From Knufia peltigerae (lineage: Eukaryota; Ascomycota; Eurotiomycetes; Chaetothyriales; Trichomeriaceae), in contig JAPDRN010000077.1 of NCBI GenBank assembly GCA_030247855.1, positions 62,001 to 126,000 on the forward strand: a DNA stretch of 64,000 bases. Direction: 5' to 3'. Positions 43,695 to 51,426 of the stretch are shown here, piece after piece (position 1 is the stretch's first letter; every line of letters begins with the position of its first letter). The notes under the pieces were generated by a model. That model searched no databases and was not told the DNA's origin. It saw only the letters and a list, made by a program, of their open reading frames with translations. The position numbers were made by a program, and so were the translations under genes.

Positions 43695-45139
43695 GGTTGC
43701 ACCTCCGAATCGACCGGCTTCACGTCGTGGACGGTGCAATCGGGATCCGCGCCCGGCACGAACTTCGGCACCAACTGCATGTCCATGAAAGGCGACTTGC
43801 CGGGCTGGTCGAGGTGCTTATCCGGGACCATCGGGTCGTACCAGTACTGCACCGAGCACGATCGTGACTTGGGTGCCGCCGAGGCCTGATCAATCCGGTG
43901 GGGGGCTGGCATTACCGCGGGCACGTCGCCCAAGCGCTCCAGCGCGCCCGATAGGCTGGCTTCCGAATCGATCAGGAACTGGCCGGACACGACGACACGT
44001 TCGCCACCCGAGAGTCCCGCGAGGATCTCGGTGCGGCCCTCACCGCTGCGTCCGGTGCGCACGCGCACGGGGCGGAAGCTGCCGTCGGCATCCTGTACGA
44101 TCATCCGGCTGTCGGCGCCGGTGGCGATCAGTGCTTCGGTCGGTACCAGCGGCATCGCCGCGCCGGCCTGCGGTTGCAGCGTGACCTCGGCGAACATGCC
44201 GGGGGCGAGCACGCCGTCTGGATTGCGCAACACGATGCGTGCCTGCTGTGTGCGGCTGGCGACATCGACCTGTGGTAACAGCGCTTCGACTTCGCCGACG
44301 AAGGTCTGACCCGGCACAGCGCCAACCAGCGCTTCGACCGGCGTGCCGGGACGCAATTGTGCCGTGCTTGCCTGCGGAATCGCCGCTTCCAGCCATAGCG
44401 TGGTGGTGCCGTTGAGGCGGAACAGTGGCGTGCCGGGCATGACCGTCTGGCCTTCGCGCGCCAACACTTCGGTGACGATGCCATCGCTGGGCGCACTTAA
44501 CGCCACGCTACCGTCGCGGCCCATGCCACCGGGCACGCCGAGCACGCGCAGGCGTTGTTGCGCGGCCCATTGCAACTCCCGCGCCGAGGATGATTGCGCC
44601 TGCCGCAAGGCCTGTGCTTCTGCCAGCGCGCTGCTCCAGCTCGGCGCCAGCAGCGTGGCGAGCGGCTGGCCGCGGCGCACTTGCGTGTACGGGGCCTTGA
44701 CCTGCATCCGGGCGATGAGGCCCTCGACACGGGCGCTGACCACCGACTCCTGGCGCAGATCCCAGGCCAATGTGCCGGGGACACGTATGCTCTGGGCCAG
44801 TCGACCCATCTCGACTACCACTGTGCGGATGCCCACATTCTGTTGCAACCCCGCATCGATGCGTACGCCACCGCCGCCGACGCCGATTTCATCGGCGTAC
44901 TTCGGCACCAGTTGCATGTCCATGAAAGGTGACTTGCCGGGTTTGTCGAAGTGCTGATCCGGCACCATCGGGTCATACCAGTACAGTGCCTGCCGCTCGG
45001 CGGTCGTGGTTGGTGCAGTAGCCTTTGCCATCTCGTGATCAGCGCTGCGCTGCGCCCACCAGTAACCACCACCCAGGCCCACGGCCAGCAGTGCGAGGGC
45101 GGTAATCGCCATCGATATACGAGTCATCGTGCGCGTCAT
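43691..45139 (-). CDS. cusB: Membrane fusion protein CusB with metal motifs at both ends
   Basis: A 482-aa adaptor. N-terminal membrane signal (ISMAITALALLAVGLGGGYW), then a heavy-metal-binding motif at residues about 52-80 (YWYDPMVPDQHF, KSPFMDMQLVPKY). The usual hairpin, lipoyl and barrel domains span 90-410. A second copy of the motif (YWYDPMVPDKHL, KSPFMDMQLVPKF) lies near the C-terminus at 431-460. An 86-bp direct repeat encodes both copies. Most CusB proteins have only the N-terminal one. Confidence 0.92.
   Translation of the reverse strand: MTRTMTRISMAITALALLAVGLGGGYWWAQRSADHEMAKATAPTTTAERQALYWYDPMVPDQHFDKPGKSPFMDMQLVPKYADEIGVGGGGVRIDAGLQQNVGIRTVVVEMGRLAQSIRVPGTLAWDLRQESVVSARVEGLIARMQVKAPYTQVRRGQPLATLLAPSWSSALAEAQALRQAQSSSARELQWAAQQRLRVLGVPGGMGRDGSVALSAPSDGIVTEVLAREGQTVMPGTPLFRLNGTTTLWLEAAIPQASTAQLRPGTPVEALVGAVPGQTFVGEVEALLPQVDVASRTQQARIVLRNPDGVLAPGMFAEVTLQPQAGAAMPLVPTEALIATGADSRMIVQDADGSFRPVRVRTGRSGEGRTEILAGLSGGERVVVSGQFLIDSEASLSGALERLGDVPAVMPAPHRIDQASAAPKSRSCSVQYWYDPMVPDKHLDQPGKSPFMDMQLVPKFVPGADPDCTVHDVKPVDSEVQP
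43764..43849. repeat. 86-bp direct repeat in cusB, C-terminal copy
   Basis: It matches 44901-44986 in the same orientation with about ten differences by eye. It encodes the second YWYDPMVPD...KSPFMDMQLVPK motif. Confidence 0.85.
44901..44986. repeat. 86-bp direct repeat in cusB, N-terminal copy
   Basis: Partner of 43764-43849. It encodes the N-terminal heavy-metal-binding motif of CusB. The differences are scattered substitutions, so the duplication is not very recent. Confidence 0.85.
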
Positions 45140-46443
45140 GGTGCGGTCTCCTTTTCGGGCAGCAGGTAGGCCAAGGCTGCCCAGGCGCGACCGAGTTCGC
45201 CCAGGTGACGGGCATGTTCGATGTGCAGTTCGATCTCATCGCGGCGTGCCTCCAGCCAAGGCTGCAAGTCGCCGCCGCCGGCGTAGAGGGCCAGCGCCGT
45301 CTTCGCCCTGTCACGGGCCAGCGGAAGGGTTTCGGTTTCCTTGCGCATCACTTGGCTCTGCAGACCCTGCCATTCGGCCAAGGTCCGCCGCACGGTTTCG
45401 GTCTGGGCACGACGGGCGTCTTCGCGTTCGGCCGCTACCGCGTCCAACTCGGCGCGACGGGCGGCGACGCCGCGATCTTGTCGGTTGCGTGCAAACAGCG
45501 GCAGGTCGACGGCGACCTCGACCATTAGCATGTCGCTGCGGGACATACCTTCTGGCGTGCGATCGCGCTGACCGTAGCTCACGCCGAGGCTCCAGTCCGG
45601 GCGTTTTTCAGCAATCGCCGCGTCGACTTCCGATTCGGCCAGGGCTTCGCGTGAGCGCCACGGCAGCAACGGTCCTTGACGGTCGATCGAGGTCAGTAGC
45701 GCGGCCGGGGCGACAGGCAGAGTCGCTAGCTCTGGCGGTACGCCCTCGGTTTGGATATCCGCCGGGTCCATGCCCAGCCAGCGCGCCAGACTGGCGCGAG
45801 CCGCTTCTTGCGCTGCCTCGGCGGCATCGATTCGGTTCTCCAGTTCGAGCGCCGCCGCTTGCGTAGCCAACGTATCGGTCACAGTTGTGGTGCCGCTCGC
45901 TAACCGTGCCTTGGCAGTGCGGACGGCGACAGTGGCCGGCTCTCGCAGAGTCTGCAGCGCGGCGACTTCGCGTTGCGCCGCCCACAGGGCGATCCAGGCC
46001 GTGGCGGCCTCTCGCTGTACGACCGATGCCTCGGCCGTTGATAGTGCTTGGGCCTGTTCGATGCCGCGATCAGCCACGGCCTGGCGCGCTTGACGCTTGG
46101 CACGGGCGGGGAATTCCTGCATCACACCGATCTGCTTCATGGTCATGTCATCGGCGCGAAAGTCGAACGCGTCGGCGCCCGTGACGGGCCAGTTGGCAAG
46201 GCCGAGGGTCAGCTTCGGATCGGGCAAGGCGGCCGCGCGCACCGCTTCTTCGCGGGCGGCGAGGGTTTGCGATCGACGCGCAGCGAGTATCGGCGCTCGC
46301 TCTGTGGCCAGTCGCACAGCATCGTCAAGGGACAGTCCGGGGGGAGCGGACCAAGCAGGGGTGGCAATCAGACCGAGGACCAGCACCAAGGCGGCCCAAC
46401 GGCGTTGCCTGCACCAACGGTACAGGGGATAAAGGGCGAACAT
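45136..46443 (-). CDS. cusC: Outer-membrane channel CusC-like
   Basis: A 435-aa TolC-family channel. Signal region WAALVLVLGLIATPAWSAPP, then LSLDDAVRLATERAPILAAR and long helical repeats. The ATG at 46443 is preferred because GGAGGT lies just upstream. It overlaps cusB by four bases. Confidence 0.88.
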   Translation of the reverse strand: MFALYPLYRWCRQRRWAALVLVLGLIATPAWSAPPGLSLDDAVRLATERAPILAARRSQTLAAREEAVRAAALPDPKLTLGLANWPVTGADAFDFRADDMTMKQIGVMQEFPARAKRQARQAVADRGIEQAQALSTAEASVVQREAATAWIALWAAQREVAALQTLREPATVAVRTAKARLASGTTTVTDTLATQAAALELENRIDAAEAAQEAARASLARWLGMDPADIQTEGVPPELATLPVAPAALLTSIDRQGPLLPWRSREALAESEVDAAIAEKRPDWSLGVSYGQRDRTPEGMSRSDMLMVEVAVDLPLFARNRQDRGVAARRAELDAVAAEREDARRAQTETVRRTLAEWQGLQSQVMRKETETLPLARDRAKTALALYAGGGDLQPWLEARRDEIELHIEHARHLGELGRAWAALAYLLPEKETAP

Positions 46444-46514
46444 GAGACCTCCGAACACGCAACGACGAACATGCCGCCAGGAACGGCAGCGCGAGGACGG
46501 GTTGGGGTCGGGGT

Positions 46515-46907
46515 TTAGATCTGCAGGCTACAGAAGCGCTGCGACGGCGGTGGATCGGACCGGCAGGTAGGAACGTCTTTGTAGTACTGGGCTTCGGCGG
46601 GCGGCAACAAGGCCGCGCTCAAAGCGAAGTTCAGCGGCGGCAAGGCCAGTGAAGGTACCTGTAGGGCCTTGATGTCTTGGCTAGTGACGTGGTCACGCAG
46701 ACAATGCTGGTCGCATAGCGCCGGCGCCTGCGGATCGGGCATCTCCATTCCTTCGCAGCCCGCCATGATCGTCCGGGGTTCCGGCGGCGCCTCGTTGATC
46801 GGGCACGCATACGCTGCTAGCGCGACCTGTTGGAACAACAATGCCAATAATGCCAGCCAAGCGAAGCGCAGCCGCAGTGACCGAGTCCGGAACTGGCGTA
46901 ATTTCAT
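46515..46907 (-). CDS. Cys/Met-containing exported protein heading the cus operon
   Basis: A 130-aa protein with an N-terminal signal (FAWLALLALLFQQVALAAYA) and scattered metal-type residues: ACPINEA, MAGCEGMEMPDP, LCDQHCLRDH, PTCRSDP and a C-terminal FCSLQI. It starts the cus operon, 71 bp before cusC. A periplasmic Cu/Ag-binding role is likely from context; I do not recognise a named family. Upstream in-frame codons to 47357 run into the tnpT control region and are not used. Confidence 0.65.
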   Translation of the reverse strand: MKLRQFRTRSLRLRFAWLALLALLFQQVALAAYACPINEAPPEPRTIMAGCEGMEMPDPQAPALCDQHCLRDHVTSQDIKALQVPSLALPPLNFALSAALLPPAEAQYYKDVPTCRSDPPPSQRFCSLQI

Positions 46908-47112
46908 CGGCGTTTCCCGCAGCACAACACTGTGCCATGGCGAACGAGCGCCATGGTCGGGATTCGCGCGAAACGGGCCAAGGACGAGGACATCGCTAAG
47001 AAGTGTACTGCGGACGAGTCCATTTGGAAGCGCGACGAATTCAGAAAGTTCCCGAGATCCAGCGGTTTCGTACTGGTCAAGGGCTGGCAGAAGGCGCCTG
47101 CGGGCTATCAGG
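46908..47112. other. Spacer between cus operon and tnpT control region
   Basis: A plus-strand open frame (46932-47120) of 62 codons ends in the inverted repeat, with residues such as WKRDEFRKFPRSSGFVLVKG. It has no ribosome site and no recognisable homology and may be the tail of a broken gene. Promoters for the cus operon should lie here, but I cannot place them. Confidence 0.35.
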
Positions 47113-47135
47113 CGGGATAATTCAATATTATCCCG
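47113..47135. repeat. Perfect inverted repeat before tnpT
   Basis: Arms CGGGATAAT (47113-47121) and ATTATCCCG (47127-47135) with a TCAAT loop. It begins an AT-rich block that differs sharply from its GC-rich surroundings. Candidate recombinase or TnpT binding site, or a terminator. Confidence 0.6.
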
Positions 47136-47183
47136 TGTAAATTTATAGCCGAAGTTATGACCACTTCCGTACTTTATTGTTAT

Positions 47184-47216
47184 GTAATTACGTGGTATGT
47201 AATACATTACGAAATA
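47184..47216. other. Candidate res recombination site of the tnpS/tnpT system
   Basis: An AT-rich 33-bp stretch with GTAATTAC (47184-47191) and GTAATACATTAC (47199-47210), two dyads built on GTAAT/ATTAC half-sites, 20 bp before tnpT. Related transposons have a short inverted-repeat core site just upstream of tnpT where TnpS acts. Exact limits are inferred. Confidence 0.55.
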
Positions 47217-47229
47217 GTCGGAGAGGGCG

Positions 47230-48276
47230 ATGGCACGCGGCGGCTTGTACAAGAGCGACATCCAGAAGGCCCGCGATACGCTGCGGGCGCAGGGCAAGCA
47301 CCCGTCAGTGGACGCGGTGCGGGTGGCGCTGGGCAACACCGGCTCCAAGACCACCATTCACCGCTACCTGAAGGAACTGGAAGAAGAGGAAGGGCAAGGC
47401 CTGGGCGCCAAGGTTGCGGTCAGCGAAGCCCTGCAGGATCTAGTAGGCCGGCTCGCCGGGCGCCTGCACGAGGAGGCTGAGATCGTCGTCACCGAAGCAC
47501 AGCAGCGCTTCGCGGCCCAGCTACAGGAGCGTACGGGCGCATTGGAGCAGGCTCAGCAGAAAACAGCCGCACTCGGCGATCAGTTGCAGCGGACCGAGAC
47601 GATCCTGCAGGAAGAGCGCGCCGCCCATGCGTCGACCCAGCAGACCTTGGCCGATCGGGTGACCGAGGTGGCCCGACTCAATGAGCGCATCGCCGGCCTG
47701 ACCGCCCGCCTGGGCGAGCACGAGGCCCATGCGAAGTCGCTGGAAGAAAAGCATGCCCACGCCCGCGACGCACTGGAGCACTACCGAACCTCGGTGAAGG
47801 AGCAGCGCGAACAGGAACAGCGGCGCCACGAGCACCAGGTGCAAGAACTGCAGGTCGCGCTGCGCCAGGCTAACGAGGCCCTGACGGCCAAGAACCACGA
47901 ATTGCTCCAGCTCAACCGCGACAACAGCCAATGGCTGGAGCGCCACGGGCGCCTGGAGCGGGAGCTGACCGAAGTCCGCCGCGGCATCGAGGTCCAGCAA
48001 AAGGAACTGGACGCCTTGCGGCTGATGGCCGCAGAGCATCAGGCATTGCAGGGGCGGTGGGCCGAAGACGCACAGGCTCTGGAGAGGGCGCGGGCCGAGT
48101 TGGCCAGTGTTCGTGCCGAAGCGGCCAAGGAGCGGGAACGCCGCGAGCAGGCCGAGATCGAGGCCTTGCGTGCCGGCGTACGACTGGAAACACTGGAACA
48201 ACTACTGGTGCAGCTGAAACCCGATCAGGCCGCTGCCGACACCGCGTCAGGCGAAAAGGGGCGGGGTCGTGGATAG
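47230..48276 (+). CDS. tnpT: TnpT, KfrA-like coiled-coil resolution protein
   Basis: A 348-aa protein. N-terminal KfrA-type DNA-binding domain at residues 1-60 (LYKSDIQKARDTLRAQGKHP, SKTTIHRYLKELEEEE), then a continuous coiled coil to about residue 335. TnpT of Tn4651-like transposons binds the res region and stimulates TnpS. GGAGAGGG lies just before the ATG. It reads toward the right end and stops 62 bp before the terminal repeat. Confidence 0.9.
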   Translation: MARGGLYKSDIQKARDTLRAQGKHPSVDAVRVALGNTGSKTTIHRYLKELEEEEGQGLGAKVAVSEALQDLVGRLAGRLHEEAEIVVTEAQQRFAAQLQERTGALEQAQQKTAALGDQLQRTETILQEERAAHASTQQTLADRVTEVARLNERIAGLTARLGEHEAHAKSLEEKHAHARDALEHYRTSVKEQREQEQRRHEHQVQELQVALRQANEALTAKNHELLQLNRDNSQWLERHGRLERELTEVRRGIEVQQKELDALRLMAAEHQALQGRWAEDAQALERARAELASVRAEAAKERERREQAEIEALRAGVRLETLEQLLVQLKPDQAAADTASGEKGRGRG

Positions 48277-48338
48277 CCTCGACAAGGTACCATTTTTTTC
48301 CGACATCCTCATGATTCATAAGAGGAAATCTGATTCTA

Positions 48339-48372
48339 TGGGGCATTTTTACACGTATCTCGGCTGAATCCC
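48339..48372 (-). repeat. Right terminal inverted repeat of the transposon
   Basis: The reverse complement begins GGGATTCAGCCGAGATACG and matches the left end over 34 bp with one difference at position 4. Confidence 0.93.
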
Positions 48373-48377
48373 AAGCG
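48373..48377. repeat. Target site duplication (right copy), AAGCG
   Basis: It directly follows the right terminal repeat and equals 12704-12708. Confidence 0.9.
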
Positions 48378-49017
48378 GACCACCGCTGTCGCCACTGCCA
48401 AGCACACCCTCAAGGGGCAGCCCGTGCGGCGGTGGATCGAACCGGTATCAGATGTAGCGCTCGTTACCGCCGGTAACTGCATTGTAGGCACGCCGTAGGG
48501 ATGTGCGGTGCGGGCCATCCGGCCACTGCCCTGCTGCACCATTGCCAGTGGCGCCCTTCCCTATCAATGCAACCACCTGAGTGACCTCCGCCGCACCGCG
48601 ATAGAGCGCTACCGGCCTGACACCATCCACCGGCGTCGCAAGCCTGATCAGTGCGATGTCATCCGACGCAGCCAGGAAAGCGTGGATTCCGGAGGGATTT
48701 CCCGTCGCCAGGGCTTCCCGGCCCAAGGCCTCGGGCATGCTCCTGTAGCCGGGATGCAGGAACACGCGCTCGACGCCGTACGCGCTCCCATTGATGGTGA
48801 TCGTTGCGCCCATCCCCTCCATCGGAGTGGCATGCGCCGCGGTCACCACCCAGCGTGGGGCGATGAGCACGCCATGGCCCTCGCCGGGCATGTCCGCCAA
48901 TGCCGGAAACGCGGACCCTTCGATCCGATACCTGGCATCGTCAACATCATCACGAATGACGACCGCCCCGGCGGCGAGCGGGAGTGCGGCAAACAGCAGA
49001 AAGAGCCAGCGGTTCAT
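48373..49017 (-). pseudogene. 5' part of transposon-split trypsin-like serine protease
   Basis: An exported S1 protease begins at 49017 with a signal peptide (FLLFAALPLAAGAVV). The catalytic His lies in VVTAAHAT and Asp in DDIALIRLA. An in-frame TGA occurs at 48448-48450; beyond it the same frame continues to the active-site motif GDSGGP, where the transposon entered. The 3' end is at 12527-12708. The gene is inactivated twice: by the stop and by the insertion. Confidence 0.88.
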
Positions 49018-49325
49018 CGTTCATCCTTGTGGTCATCCGCGCAAGCCTAGCCGAACGCATCAACACCGGCGATGGATGCGCGACCAAAGCCGGTGGGGAC
49101 TGATGAAAGAACGGAAACGACGCCTGAAGCCCAGAAGTGCTCCAACGTCCATTGCTCACCGCACACGGCGAACCGGACATTCCCCCGGATCCAACAGATC
49201 GTACGTGCGCAGGATTTCTGGATTGGACGACCACGCCTGCGTCTTGCTGACTCCTGGTGCAGACAGTGTGGAACAGGGTCGGGAATGGCTACCTGACCTG
49301 CTTGGCTCCGGAAAGGTGCCGGACC
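49018..49325. other. Intergenic segment without a convincing gene
   Basis: About 308 bp between the protease start and the next gene. A plus-strand frame ends LLGSGKVPDLTV at 49336, but it has no ribosome site, start or family resemblance. The protease promoter should lie at the left side. Confidence 0.4.
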
Positions 49326-49907
49326 TCACCGTGTGAAGTACAGGCACCCGGCTACGGCGATCGGTGCCGGGTCGGCCTCGATGCGTTGGGCCACCAGTGC
49401 CATCACCTCGATGCCATCGCCCTGGGCTTCCGGTGCTGACTGGACCACCCGCATTCCTCCAGGTGAGCCCTGCGTCCCCGGCGTGTCGAGGGACAGGGCG
49501 CTGGCGAGGTCGGTGGCAAGGGCACCATCGAAGACGGCCAGCACAGAGCCGCGTGACAGTATCAAGCGCGTGGACGGATGCCCAAAGACAAGCACCGGTG
49601 CTGGAAGCTGCATTTCCGCGACAACACCGGGCATGTCACCCAGTGCGTTGCCGTAAGCCCCACCTTTGTCGGCGATTGGCCGCCAGCCAGCCGAGGGCTT
49701 CCCGCTGGTTGGGATGTCACGCAGCTGATAGGCCAAGGTCCGGAATGCGGTGCGATCGGCCTTGCACGCCACAAGTGCCAGTGCTCGATCAATGTCTTCC
49801 TGTTTGGGGGCGGTCTTGCGTATCGATTCTGCTGCTGTCGCGGTGGCCGCCATGGCAAGTCCCAGGCCTGTGAGCAACAGAAGCTTGTTCAACGTACGGG
49901 TGATCAA
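49326..49907 (-). CDS. Exported protein of unknown function
   Basis: A 193-aa protein with a signal peptide (LLLLTGLGLAMAATATAA). The mature part has two cysteines (VACKAD, AVAGCLYFTR), which could form a disulfide. The start is read as TTG at 49907, because AGGAG lies eight bases upstream and the TTGA overlaps the stop of the small lipoprotein gene; an ATG at 49940 is the alternative. No family recognised. Confidence 0.6.
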   Translation of the reverse strand: MITRTLNKLLLLTGLGLAMAATATAAESIRKTAPKQEDIDRALALVACKADRTAFRTLAYQLRDIPTSGKPSAGWRPIADKGGAYGNALGDMPGVVAEMQLPAPVLVFGHPSTRLILSRGSVLAVFDGALATDLASALSLDTPGTQGSPGGMRVVQSAPEAQGDGIEVMALVAQRIEADPAPIAVAGCLYFTR

Positions 49908-50119
49908 CGCGAAATGCTCCTGCCTGGCAAGTGCAAACACTGCGAGGTCCAGTGAAGCAACGGCTGCTGGACCAGCATTGCGGCAACATCATCGATCTCC
50001 GCACCCAGATCCTTTGTCGCAGCTCTCTCCCTGGCGCAGCCTGCCGCCAACAACGCCACGGATATGACCAAGCTGCCGAGCCATCGCCTGTTTCGAACAG
50101 CCATCAGAGTCGCGTGCAT
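49904..50119 (-). CDS. Small putative lipoprotein
   Basis: A 71-aa protein beginning MHATLMAVRNRRWLGS, with hydrophobic LVISVALLAAGC ending in a lipobox. Its TGA overlaps the TTG start of the next gene, which suggests coupled translation. Function unknown. Confidence 0.5.
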   Translation of the reverse strand: MHATLMAVRNRRWLGSLVISVALLAAGCARERAATKDLGAEIDDVAAMLVQQPLLHWTSQCLHLPGRSISR

Positions 50120-50371
50120 GCGTGGGGGCTTGAAGGGAGGTGGGGAAAGGGTTCTTAAGATAGCCGATGACCGGGGCCCAATGGATACCGAACCCGGTTC
50201 GTGATCGAAATCCGCTGGCTGCCGCGCTCTGGTCGCTGAACGTCGCCAGCATCTCCACGCAATCTCCATCGATCCTCCATGCCCCTTCCTCAGGGCTGCA
50301 GATACTGGCAGGCAACCAGGAGGATGCCAGGCATCCATCCCCTGCCCCATCCTCGATCCACCCAGGTTTCC

Positions 50372-50986
50372 ATGAAGCACCCACACGATCCGGTTGCTGC
50401 AGCCGGCAGCATCGGCCAGCAGCATGCGGCCGCCACGTTGAAAGCCATCATGCGCACCTATCCCTGGCAGCTCACCGGCACCTTCTCGCTGGTGGCGCTG
50501 GAGAATGCGCTGCTGCTTGCCTATCCGCTGTTCGCCGGTTTCGCGGTGGATGCGATCATCCGTGGCAACGTCGGCCATGCCATCTCCTACGCCGGTGTGG
50601 TGCTGTTGTTCTGGCTTGTGGGTGCCGCCCGTCGCGCAGTGGATACGCGCACGTTCACCCGCATCCATGCCGATCTGGCGGTGAACGTGGTCCACGCGCA
50701 GCGACGCCTGGGCCAGGCCACCTCCGCGCGACGCAATGAACAGCTGCATGGACGTTTGAACAACCGGCTGGAGCATGAAATCCGTCTGCTGGACCGGGTC
50801 AGCCCATCGGTGCTGCGCCACCACTACAGCACGTTGTCGCGACTGCGCATCCTGCTGTCCGATCGCGAGGCCGGTGCCTTCGTGGTGGTGGGCATGGCTA
50901 GCAGCCTTGCCAGGCTGAAGGACATCGGCCGCCGCGTCAGTCCAGGGATGGAGGATGCGGAGAACAACGCCTGTCCTGGGCCATGA
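50372..50986 (+). CDS. ABC transporter six-helix domain protein without ATPase
   Basis: A 204-aa membrane protein resembling the N-terminal half of an exporter transmembrane domain (YPWQLTGTFSLVALENALLL, LFAGFAVDAII, VVLLFWLVGAARRAVDTRTF). There is no Walker A, signature or Walker B motif, and no ATPase gene adjoins. It is much shorter than a full exporter. It may be a truncated exporter or a stand-alone regulator. Confidence 0.7.
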   Translation: MKHPHDPVAAAGSIGQQHAAATLKAIMRTYPWQLTGTFSLVALENALLLAYPLFAGFAVDAIIRGNVGHAISYAGVVLLFWLVGAARRAVDTRTFTRIHADLAVNVVHAQRRLGQATSARRNEQLHGRLNNRLEHEIRLLDRVSPSVLRHHYSTLSRLRILLSDREAGAFVVVGMASSLARLKDIGRRVSPGMEDAENNACPGP

Positions 50987-51001
50987 GCCGCCGTCACCTG
51001 T

Positions 51002-51385
51002 CTAGGCGATTGCCTCCATTGCTGCGGGCAGAGCGACAACCGAGCCGCCCAGCACCTGCCAGACGCCGGCCGTTTTCCCCCAGAAGCGGCAGTACCTGAA
51101 GCGGCCGGAGAAGGCTGCTCCGTCGAAGGTTCCGGTCAGTTCTGCCGTGGTGAGCGCAACAGCCGTCTGATCATGCAGGGCGACTTCCACCGATTGCCAC
51201 TCGGCCATGCTCAATTTCTGGCGACCGGAACGATGCAGCGCCAGATCGTCCTGCTTGCCAAAGGCCTCGCCCGAGGGCCCCACAAAGATCAGGGCGTCTG
51301 CAATCAAGGCGTCCAGCGCTTCCACGTCGCTGGTGAGCATCGCGATGCGTAGCGCTTCTTCGAGTTGCCGTATTTCGGTGTCCAT
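51002..51385 (-). CDS. NTF2-like (SnoaL/DUF4440) protein
   Basis: A 127-aa single-domain cone-fold protein (MDTEIRQLEEALRIAMLTSD, LIADALIFVGPSGEAFGKQD, WQVLGGSVV). The ATG at 51385 fits the family start. No export signal. It is convergent with the ABC-domain gene. Activity unknown. Confidence 0.78.
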   Translation of the reverse strand: MDTEIRQLEEALRIAMLTSDVEALDALIADALIFVGPSGEAFGKQDDLALHRSGRQKLSMAEWQSVEVALHDQTAVALTTAELTGTFDGAAFSGRFRYCRFWGKTAGVWQVLGGSVVALPAAMEAIA

Positions 51386-51426
51386 GCGGGCTCCATAGCG
51401 ATTGCTGCGCCAGTGAGAACCTATCA

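Larger units (their letters stand above)
12709..48372. mobile_element. Tn3-family heavy-metal resistance transposon, 35.7 kb, complete
   Basis: It is bounded by 34-bp inverted repeats starting GGGGTTCAGCCG on the left and GGGATTCAGCCG on the right (read inward), with one difference, and by AAGCG duplications. It carries a full-length Tn3 transposase, a tyrosine resolvase (tnpS) and a coiled-coil tnpT gene, the resolution pair known from the Tn4651/Tn5041-like group. Cargo covers mercury, copper, silver and zinc/cadmium/lead-type resistance. All transposition genes look intact, so it may still be mobile. Internal fragments (tnpS, merD, CDF and merR remnants) show it grew by several insertions and duplications. 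Confidence 0.93.

Noticed and set aside
42375..43889. 504-codon plus-strand open frame
   Set aside because: Antisense to cusA and the end of cusB; no family motif.
46932..47120. 62-codon frame before tnpT as a real gene
   Set aside because: No ribosome site, no recognisable family, and it ends inside the inverted repeat; kept only as an unassigned remnant.
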